This document shows positions 1 through 5,115 of a stretch of DNA of 12,088 bases, one piece after another. Source of the DNA: JBJTUH01 sp044346175 (GTDB taxonomy: Bacteria; Cyanobacteriota; Vampirovibrionia; Vampirovibrionales; JAJTHC01); assembly GCA_044346175.1 (NCBI GenBank), contig JBIIZQ010000033.1, forward strand, positions 1 through 12,088. The letters run 5' to 3'. The translations under genes and the position numbers were made by a program. A model generated the notes under the pieces. It was not told where the DNA came from and made no database searches. It saw only the letters and a program-made list of their open reading frames with translations. The first letter of the stretch is position 1, and every line of letters starts with the position of its first letter.

Positions 1-378
1 GCTGTTGAAGAACAAACGGCAACGGTCAATGAGATATGTCATAATATCAATGGGGCTTCTGATGCGACGCACGAGGTGGCACGTAGTATTCAATCTACAA
101 GCGATACGGCGAATCATGTTTCTTCCCAGGCAAAAGAAGCCGCTGAGAAGCTTGCCCACATGACAACCTCTCTAAAGCTTCTGGTACACCCTAATCCTCG
201 TTTGCGGATGCAGCTCGGGCTTGACCAAGAAGAGGAAGACCCCATCACGTTAGAGGACGTACAAAAGTCCTCACGAACTACGGTACAGTCTGCTCAAACG
301 GTTCAAGTGGCTGCGACTAGCCTTTCGGAGCTTTCGACTCAGTTGCACGAGATTGCCTACTCGTTTAAATGTGAGTAA
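1..378 (+). CDS. methyl-accepting chemotaxis protein, C-terminal part (5' end outside window)
   Basis: The open frame runs from base 1 to a TAA at 376-378, so only about 125 C-terminal residues are present. The first residues (AVEEQTATVNEI) match the descending helix just after the signalling tip of chemoreceptors, where such a Glu-Gln-Thr-Ala-rich stretch is typical. The end (AATSLSELSTQLHEIAYSFK) has the heptad pattern that closes most receptor cytoplasmic domains before a short tail. The protein would sit in the membrane or cytoplasm and control CheA kinase activity. Between these two helical parts lies an odd, partly acidic, proline-containing segment of about 35 residues (VHPNPRLRMQLGLDQEEEDP and onward) that I do not expect in a standard receptor hairpin. 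No CheR-binding pentapeptide is seen at the end. The ligand and the upstream domains cannot be inferred. Confidence 0.88.
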   Translation, partial: AVEEQTATVNEICHNINGASDATHEVARSIQSTSDTANHVSSQAKEAAEKLAHMTTSLKLLVHPNPRLRMQLGLDQEEEDPITLEDVQKSSRTTVQSAQTVQVAATSLSELSTQLHEIAYSFKCE

Positions 379-416
379 GTTAAGGCAATGAAGAGGGCGT
401 TGTTTCTTCTTCTATA

Positions 417-454
417 AGCGATAGAGGTATTTTAAAATACCTCTATCGCTTTTT
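417..454 (+). terminator. Rho-independent terminator after the chemoreceptor gene
   Basis: A perfect 34-base palindrome (417-433 pairs with 434-450, 17 bp, few or no loop bases) is followed by a T run at 450-454. It lies 38 bases after the receptor stop codon. The T tract is short but the stem is long, and the position fits an intrinsic terminator. Confidence 0.85.
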
Positions 455-473
455 GTGATACTATCTTTTTTCT

Positions 474-534
474 GTCATACCGATGAAAATCGGTATCCCC
501 CTAAGCACTGGATTCCGACATGCGTCGGAATGAC
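474..534. repeat. bipartite hairpin repeat, copy 1
   Basis: Two small hairpins sit side by side. Module A pairs ataccgat (477-484) with atcggtat (489-496) around a gaaa loop. Module B pairs attccgac (512-519) with gtcggaat (524-531) around atgc. The unit is bounded by gtc at the left and gac at the right. A related copy in the opposite overall orientation lies at 5033-5104. Paired short hairpins of this kind are typical of dispersed intergenic repeats; the function is unknown. Confidence 0.8.
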
Positions 535-633
535 GGCGTAAGGCATGCTTTTTTTGTCTGTTGTCGTACTGGTCGTAAGTAGGCATCGCCTTTCACTTAG
601 CCTCTATTACTTGAACGAAAAGCCCGCTTCTGG

Positions 634-664
634 TTGACATGGGTAGTTCTCTCTGTGGTATAAC
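634..664 (+). promoter_or_regulatory. possible distal sigma-70 promoter for trxB
   Basis: TTGACA at 634-639, a 19-base spacer, and TATAAC at 659-664 preceded by TG one base upstream (extended -10). The spacer is longer than optimal. The promoter would start a leader of about 90 bases before trxB. Confidence 0.35.
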
Positions 665-714
665 GGTGAAGTAATCACCTGTGTCGCATCTCTTTATGAA
701 ATGCGTATATTTTT

Positions 715-742
715 TTGACTCTCTGTTGCAATCCCCTATAGT
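715..742 (+). promoter_or_regulatory. likely proximal promoter for trxB
   Basis: TTGACT at 715-720 and TATAGT at 737-742 are separated by 16 bases. The predicted start of transcription, near 749, is only about 12 bases before the ATG at 761. The AAAGG at 745-749 would then lie mostly outside the transcript, giving a nearly leaderless mRNA. Confidence 0.5.
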
Positions 743-760
743 GTAAAGGCATGAACGCTC

Positions 761-1714
761 ATGGCTTCTCTCGTTGTTGATGAACATCAATCGGTTGTGA
801 TTATTGGTTCTGGCCCTGCGGGTTACACGGCTGCTATTTATGCGGCACGTGCCAATCTTTCACCTGTATTATTTGAAGGCTTACAGCCTGGCGGACAACT
901 CACCACCACCACTGATGTTGAAAACTTCCCAGGATACCCTGAAGGTATTATGGGCCCCGAGATGATGGAGCAGTTCAAAGCCCAAGCCCAACGCTTTGGT
1001 ACGACGATTCTTCCTGAGTTTGTTGAATCTGTTGATTTACAATCGCGTCCTTTTAAAGTCGTTACGTCCGAGCGTACGATTCATGCGGAAACGGTGATTG
1101 TTTCCACGGGTGCTTCTGCAAAATTATTAGGGCTTCCTGCTGAAAAAACCTTGATGGGTCATGGCGTTTCTGCTTGTGCCACCTGTGACGGCTTCTTTTT
1201 CCGTGGTAAAGAGGTCGTGGTCGTGGGTGGTGGCGATTCAGCTATGGAAGAAGCCAACTTCTTAACCCGCTTTTGTGCCAAAGTGACGGTGGTTCACCGT
1301 CGTAAAGAGTTCCGTGCCAGTAAAATTATGGTTGACCGTGCCAAAGCCAACCCTAAAATTGATTTTATTTATGATAGTGGTGTGGAAGATATTATTGGCA
1401 CGAAAGAAGGCGGCGTGACAGCCATCCGCTTGAAGAACCTTCTTACAGGTGAGGTATCAGACTATGCGACGCAAGGTGTTTTTGTTGCGATTGGTCATGA
1501 GCCTAACACGAAACTCTTTAAAGATAGTCCTCTCAAGTTGGATGATAAGGGGTATATTCAAACGGTACCAGGTACTTCTTTGACTCATATTGAAGGATTG
1601 TTCGCCTGTGGTGACGTACAGGATACCCGTTACCGTCAAGCCATTACGGCTGCAGGGAGTGGCTGTATGGCGGCGATGGATGCTGAGAAGTTCTTAGAAG
1701 CTCAGCATGCTTAA
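761..1714 (+). CDS. trxB: thioredoxin-disulfide reductase
   Basis: This is a 317-residue cytoplasmic flavoprotein that transfers electrons from NADPH through FAD to thioredoxin. The FAD-binding GSGPAG is at residues 16-21, the redox-active CATC at 139-142 followed by DG, the NADPH-binding GGGDSA at 156-161, the HRR(K)EFR stretch that contacts the NADPH phosphate at 179-185, and the C-terminal FAD motif CGD at 283-285 with the following YRQAITAAGSG. Length and motif spacing match the low-molecular-weight bacterial class. The ATG at 761 is chosen because a second ATG at 751 is out of frame and soon stops. The Shine-Dalgarno is weak (AAAGG at 745-749). The gene stands alone, with its own promoters and a terminator shared with the convergent gene downstream. 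Confidence 0.97.
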   Translation: MASLVVDEHQSVVIIGSGPAGYTAAIYAARANLSPVLFEGLQPGGQLTTTTDVENFPGYPEGIMGPEMMEQFKAQAQRFGTTILPEFVESVDLQSRPFKVVTSERTIHAETVIVSTGASAKLLGLPAEKTLMGHGVSACATCDGFFFRGKEVVVVGGGDSAMEEANFLTRFCAKVTVVHRRKEFRASKIMVDRAKANPKIDFIYDSGVEDIIGTKEGGVTAIRLKNLLTGEVSDYATQGVFVAIGHEPNTKLFKDSPLKLDDKGYIQTVPGTSLTHIEGLFACGDVQDTRYRQAITAAGSGCMAAMDAEKFLEAQHA

Positions 1715-1757
1715 GTAAGTTTTTAGCAGCTCGTAGGCTAGTTGCATTTTAAAAATA

Positions 1758-1791
1758 AAAAAGCCCCTTGTACATGTACAAAGGGCTTTTT
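1758..1791. terminator. bidirectional terminator between trxB and the convergent low-complexity gene
   Basis: An inverted repeat pairs 1758-1773 with 1776-1791 (16 positions, one mismatch at 1767/1782) around a two-base centre. The stem is GC-rich in the middle and flanked by an A run on the left and a T run on the right, so it can terminate transcription from either strand. It lies between the stops at 1714 (+) and 1810 (-). Confidence 0.88.
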
Positions 1792-1809
1792 AGATGTGTA
1801 AGGTATCAC

Positions 1810-3075
1810 TTAGCGGTGATTCATACCACGGATGAGTTCAGGGACATCGCCTGTGGCATCATTGGCGGCACTGTCACGATTTTCAGCCATATAGACATTC
1901 CAGTAGGGGTCTTTGCTGTTGGCACGTTGGTCAAACTGTGAATAGTATTCAGAATCGCCACCACGAACCGCAAACACTTCTCGACCGTTTACGTCACGGC
2001 TCACAATTTGACGACCCTCACCAATATCATAGCTCATATAGCCATCATCTTTGAGACTTCCAAGGCGTTTTTCTCCTTGGTAAACGGCACCGTCCCGTGC
2101 GTTAAATCGGTAGGTTTTACCACCGTATTCGTAGTCAGCAAACGTTGCACCTTGCGACTTACCACCTGTCACGGAAAGTTTGGAGTGGTCGGAGGGGTCG
2201 TTGATGAGTGTTTTGGTTTGTCCTGTTTTAAGAGGCACGTGGTATTTACCGTACTTAGTGGTTACGATGGGGTCACCTTCAAACTTTGCCCAATCAGGGT
2301 TGCCGCTTGGGGTGGTTGTATGAGGTGTGGTGGGTTTGTGTGGATGATGAGTACCACTTGTACTGTTACTACTACTTGCACTGTTGCTTGTACTGCTACT
2401 ACTACTTGAACTATTGCTGGTGCTTCTGCCACCTGCCACGTTGGCGTTAAAGCTATTGCCGCTATCTTCAATACTGGTACGATTCCCACTATTCAAAATA
2501 TAGTTGTAGTAGTTATTCGTGACGCTGTTATCAACATAGGTGTTGGTATTGAAGCTATCGTCATAGGTATTGTAGCTGTTGGTGTTATAGCTATCATCAA
2601 TGGCAGTATCGTTGTCATAGTTGGTGTAGTTATCGCCATAGTCTGTGTAGTCATAGTCGCTATAGCCACTGCCATAATCATAGCCTTTGCTGTAGCCTTT
2701 GTTACCATAGTCATAGCATCCTTTAGAGCCATACCCACCGTAACTACCATAATAGTCTGAGTTTGCATAACTGCTTGCATGACTACTGGCACGACTACTG
2801 CTACGACTTCCGTAATCACTACCCCAAGCATCCATCCAGCCACTACCTGAAAAGGCGTTACTCCAAGCACGTGCCATGGAATCAGCAATGCCACTGTATC
2901 TTTTGCTGCCAGAGGTATTCCCAAAGCACCCTTTGTAATAGCTTGTATCGCACCCATCATATCCTGAACAGTATTTTTTGGATGATTTAGGATGGCTACT
3001 GTATCCATAGACTCCTCCAAATGCAGAGGAAGAAGCGGACGCTGACGCTGAAGCGGAGGCAAAGCTATACATCAT
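1810..3075 (-). CDS. Ser/Tyr/Gly/Asn/Asp-rich low-complexity protein with a folded C-terminal domain, function unknown
   Basis: I do not recognise this 421-residue protein. Residues 5-20 are an alternating Ser/Ala run. Residues 20-200 are dominated by Tyr, Gly, Ser, Asp and Asn; I count 23 Tyr in residues 103-193, many as GY, SY or DY pairs. Residues 218-240 are almost pure Ser/Asn/Thr, and a His/Pro/Thr linker follows at 241-257. From about 262 to the end the composition is normal and looks folded: it opens with FEGDPIVTTKYGKY (265-278), which recalls the GDPHxTT-like opening of von Willebrand D-like or DUF1521-like secreted domains, and then has several beta-type segments. Four Cys (36, 42, 50, 120) lie in the disordered part. 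No clear signal peptide or membrane helix is seen. The folded C-terminus and the lack of breaks in 421 codons argue for a real gene. A surface, matrix or self-assembling role is possible but is inference. Confidence 0.8.
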   Translation of the reverse strand: MMYSFASASASASASSSAFGGVYGYSSHPKSSKKYCSGYDGCDTSYYKGCFGNTSGSKRYSGIADSMARAWSNAFSGSGWMDAWGSDYGSRSSSRASSHASSYANSDYYGSYGGYGSKGCYDYGNKGYSKGYDYGSGYSDYDYTDYGDNYTNYDNDTAIDDSYNTNSYNTYDDSFNTNTYVDNSVTNNYYNYILNSGNRTSIEDSGNSFNANVAGGRSTSNSSSSSSSTSNSASSSNSTSGTHHPHKPTTPHTTTPSGNPDWAKFEGDPIVTTKYGKYHVPLKTGQTKTLINDPSDHSKLSVTGGKSQGATFADYEYGGKTYRFNARDGAVYQGEKRLGSLKDDGYMSYDIGEGRQIVSRDVNGREVFAVRGGDSEYYSQFDQRANSKDPYWNVYMAENRDSAANDATGDVPELIRGMNHR

Positions 3076-3385
3076 AAAGAAAGACTCTTTCTTGTTCTTT
3101 GAATAAGAGGTTATGGAGCGATGAAATAATAGGGGAGATGAATCATAGTAAAAGGTGATGATAGTAAAAAATGATGTTATTAAAAAATGATGAGTGTATT
3201 CGTCTGTAAGACTTACGACAATAAAAACAGAGTGTTCCTATAAATTGCGTTTTGAGGTGGCTTCTAGGTGTTGGTATCTTGGTATATTTTTGTAAACAAG
3301 GCTTGTATTTGTGAATGGAGGATATATCATGAGCTTCATAGGGTCTTTTTAAAATAATAGTCATCTCACCTGAAACGATTTTTTC
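3076..3385. other. intergenic region without a confident gene
   Basis: This AT-rich stretch separates the low-complexity gene from the signalling gene downstream. It holds the 3 x 16 bp tandem repeat (3145-3192), a small inverted repeat just before the start at 3075 (aagaaag/ctttctt around three bases), and a strong GGAGG (3317-3321) placed before an ATG at 3329 that opens only seven codons (MSFIGSF, stop at 3350-3352). The minus-strand frame at 3143-3364 has no sensible composition and I leave it out. I see no convincing promoter pair. Confidence 0.6.
3145..3192. repeat. three tandem 16-bp repeats
   Basis: Three adjoining 16-base units (3145-3160, 3161-3176, 3177-3192) share the pattern taaaaNNtgatg at their right ends. 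The second and third differ at only two positions near the left end, and the first has gg where the others have aa. They begin about 70 bases upstream of the start codon of the low-complexity gene (3075, -), a position suitable for a regulator-binding array. Confidence 0.75.
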
Positions 3386-3472
3386 ATGGCGTACTGGTTA
3401 GCGTTTTATGGTGCTTTAGTAGGGTCTCTTTTTTGGTTTTGCTTGCCTCTCCTCTTTCTCAGGATACATTAG
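3386..3472 (+). CDS. possible 28-residue single-pass membrane peptide
   Basis: ATG at 3386 opens 28 codons ending in TAG at 3470-3472. The peptide is strongly hydrophobic and aromatic: MAYWLAFYGALVGSLF, then a WFCLPLLFL stretch, ending RIH. It reads as one membrane-spanning helix with a basic C-terminus. It ends six bases before the ATG at 3479, the apparent original start of the diguanylate cyclase frame, which would suit translational coupling. No Shine-Dalgarno precedes it, and an ORF of this length can occur by chance, so support is modest. Confidence 0.3.
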   Translation: MAYWLAFYGALVGSLFWFCLPLLFLRIH

Positions 3473-3478
3473 TGTACT

Positions 3479-3571
3479 ATGCGTCTCAATGCTCATGTTG
3501 CACCCTCGTTTAATACCTCGAATAGGTTATTGCTCCGTTCAGGTAATCGTAATCGTCTTCAGTATACATAG
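3479..3571 (+). other. upstream in-frame segment of the diguanylate cyclase, ending in an amber codon
   Basis: ATG at 3479 opens 30 codons in the same frame as the downstream GGDEF gene and stops at TAG (3569-3571). After that TAG the frame stays open without a break into the GGDEF protein. The encoded peptide is basic, Ser/Arg/Asn/Leu-rich and without acidic residues. It is either the true N-terminus cut off by a nonsense change, or a short upstream ORF that happens to share the frame. Confidence 0.45.
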
Positions 3572-3619
3572 TCTCAGCCTAATGCCAACCCAGTATCGTC
3601 TGAGTCAAAGGCTAGTTTT

Positions 3620-4546
3620 TTGGGTGGTGTTTTGGCATCTGAGCAACAGCCTGCTTTGGAAGTGAGTCTTCCTAACGCTCCCGAGCGACGACATACCGAA
3701 CCTCGCTCCTTAAGGCTCCAATACAATACCATTCAATACAAGTTACAAAACCATGCCAAAACCTCTCAAGCTGTCCTTGGTATTTTGAATCATCTTAAGG
3801 GGCAGCGTATGATTGATGCCCATACATACCAAGCACTGGCACAACCTTATACTTTTACCCAAGAGCTACTCCCTTTGCATAAAGACCTAGGTAAAGTGGT
3901 TTTTAATGACAAGCTGACAGGTTTAGGCATACGGGCCGAGTTTGACCATGATATTCAACAGCTTTTTACCAGGAGTAAAGAACATAAAGTACCTTTCTCT
4001 GTCATGTTCCTTGACCTTGACCACTTTAAGCAAATCAATGATGCGTTTGGTCATGACATGGGTGATGTCGTGTTACGTCATGTTGGCAGAACATTGAGAG
4101 GTGTTTTACCACAGGGTGCGAAGGCTTACCGTTATGGGGGTGAAGAACTCATTGTCGTGGCTCCTTATATGCATAAAAAGGATTGTGAAGCGTTAGCCCA
4201 TAAGTTGCTTCATGTGGTGAATATCACAAGTCGTAAATCCCCTCAAGATATGCTTATCAATCAAGTCATCAAAAATCCGAACAGTAAGCAGGCCAGAGAT
4301 ATTTCTTTAAGTATTGGGGCTTTAACTTATGATGGTACCACGTCTTTACCTTCATGGGCAGTGCAAGCAACGGATTTAACTCAAAGTGCCAATGCCTTAG
4401 AGCATCTGGCAAAGTTTAAAGGGCGTAACCAATGTGCTTTGGCTAAGATAGAAGACCTCACTCAAAAACCAAAAGTAGGACACTACACTTGTTTGATGCA
4501 AGAGTCTACCACGCTTCATGGTCCTAAAGTGAAGCTTCCTGTTTGA
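3620..4546 (+). CDS. diguanylate cyclase (GGDEF domain protein)
   Basis: The protein has 308 residues from a TTG start at 3620, chosen because AAAGG at 3607-3611 lies eight bases before it and an in-frame TAG at 3569 blocks the better upstream ATG at 3479. The GGDEF domain covers about residues 90-278. The metal-binding stretch is LDLDHFKQINDAFGHDMGD (131-149), the active-site loop is RYGGEEL (171-177, a GGEEF variant), SIG is at 231-233, and the closing AKFKGRNQ is at 264-271. It should join two GTP into cyclic di-GMP. The expected inhibitory RxxD site before the loop is absent. The stretch between GGEEL and SIG is longer than usual. Residues 1-90 hold no recognised sensor domain, no signal peptide and no membrane helix, so the enzyme is probably cytoplasmic. 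Its nearness to flagellar genes fits a motility role but proves nothing. Confidence 0.88.
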   Translation: MGGVLASEQQPALEVSLPNAPERRHTEPRSLRLQYNTIQYKLQNHAKTSQAVLGILNHLKGQRMIDAHTYQALAQPYTFTQELLPLHKDLGKVVFNDKLTGLGIRAEFDHDIQQLFTRSKEHKVPFSVMFLDLDHFKQINDAFGHDMGDVVLRHVGRTLRGVLPQGAKAYRYGGEELIVVAPYMHKKDCEALAHKLLHVVNITSRKSPQDMLINQVIKNPNSKQARDISLSIGALTYDGTTSLPSWAVQATDLTQSANALEHLAKFKGRNQCALAKIEDLTQKPKVGHYTCLMQESTTLHGPKVKLPV

Positions 4547-4564
4547 GGAAAGGTGGATAGATAG

Positions 4565-4871
4565 ATGACGCTTTTAGCAACGTACCGTCAACCCACTACT
4601 ATTCATACAACCTATCCTCTAGCAACCTATCCTCTAGCTTCTCGGCGGCAAGACACGCCCCCCTGACCCCGTGGTAGAGACCAAGCAGATTAAAGGCAAG
4701 TATCTTTCCGACCATGTGCTTTACCCCTCAGGAGGTAAAATCTATGGCAATAATCTTTACCTTTATCTTGGTGCTGGCGATTCAGAAATCCGCCGTACAA
4801 AGCTTAATCTTGATGCCATTATGCAGTGGGCAACCCAATATGATGCAGAAGGAAAGCTTAAGGGGGTATAA
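4565..4871 (+). pseudogene. decayed C-terminal fragment of a GH130-like glycoside phosphorylase
   Basis: The frame from GTG 4671 to TAA 4869-4871 (66 codons) encodes DHVLYPSGGKIYGNNLYLYL, then GAGDSEI and LNLDAIMQW. This fits the C-terminal signature of GH130 beta-mannoside phosphorylases, in which a VVFP-x-G strand is followed by LxVYYGAADxxI and an LDELL helix. The normal enzyme has roughly 300 or more residues; most of it is missing here. Upstream, the frame from ATG 4565 stops at TGA 4664-4666 right after a run of six C (4658-4663). Removing one C joins the two frames into a continuous stretch that keeps the expected Glu/Pro-rich approach to the VVFP strand. I read it as a truncated, frameshifted remnant. 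The GTG start has no good ribosome site. The assignment rests on motif memory only. Confidence 0.5.
4609..4638. repeat. 15-bp perfect tandem duplication
   Basis: Two adjoining copies of aacctatcctctagc (4609-4623 and 4624-4638). In the frame from 4565 they add a repeated TYPLA. It probably arose by slippage in non-functional DNA. Confidence 0.9.
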
Positions 4872-4902
4872 CTTATCTTCTCTGTTATACCGATGGGGGT
4901 AA

Positions 4903-4969
4903 GGGAGGGTTTTTAACCCTCCCGCAAAAAGCCAACACCTCAACCAGCGGGAGGGTTAAAAACCCTCCC
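4903..4969. repeat. nested inverted repeat: two hairpins that are also arms of a larger one
   Basis: Bases 4903-4925 are the exact reverse complement of 4947-4969 (23 bp arms, 21-base spacer). Each arm is also its own hairpin: gggagggtt/aaccctccc with a ttt loop at 4903-4923, and with an aaa loop at 4949-4969. It lies between the GH130-like remnant (+) and fliF (-), which converge. No T tract follows, so classical termination is not obvious, though the strong stems could still stop or protect transcripts. Confidence 0.9.
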
Positions 4970-5032
4970 CTACAAAACGTTAAAGGGTCTTCTTCAAACC
5001 CACTGAATCACTTTATGGTTTAACACGTCCCT

Positions 5033-5104
5033 GCCGACGGAAGTCGGAATCCAGAGGGCTTGTAGTATAAGCTAGGGATGGATACCGATGAAAATCGGTA
5101 TGAC
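5033..5104. repeat. bipartite hairpin repeat, copy 2 (reverse orientation)
   Basis: Module B-like ccgac/gtcgg (5034-5038 with 5043-5047) comes first, then about 29 bases, then module A, ataccgat/atcggtat (5082-5089 with 5094-5101) ending in gac. The order of modules and the flanks are reversed relative to the copy at 474-534, and the outer arm of module B is degenerate. A further half-copy of module A (ataccgat) is seen at 4888-4894, at the edge of the nested inverted repeat. Confidence 0.75.
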
Positions 5105-5115
5105 GTGAAGAACTT

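Noticed and set aside
593..790. 65-codon minus-strand frame before trxB
   Set aside because: It covers the trxB promoter region and overlaps the trxB start; the composition is not protein-like and there is no ribosome site.
2493..3062. 189-codon minus-strand frame, plus frames at 2262-2489 (-) and 2008-2409 (+), within the low-complexity gene
   Set aside because: Repetitive codons (TAY, AGY, GGY) keep the other frames open. The translations are Met/Thr/Ala/Ile/Val-rich artefacts, and the frame of 1810-3075 alone continues into a sensible folded domain.
3145..3192. CRISPR array
   Set aside because: The 16-base units adjoin directly without spacers, so this is a plain tandem repeat.
3143..3364. 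73-codon minus-strand frame in the intergenic region
   Set aside because: It runs through the tandem repeats, with His/Tyr/Lys-rich random composition and no recognisable motif.
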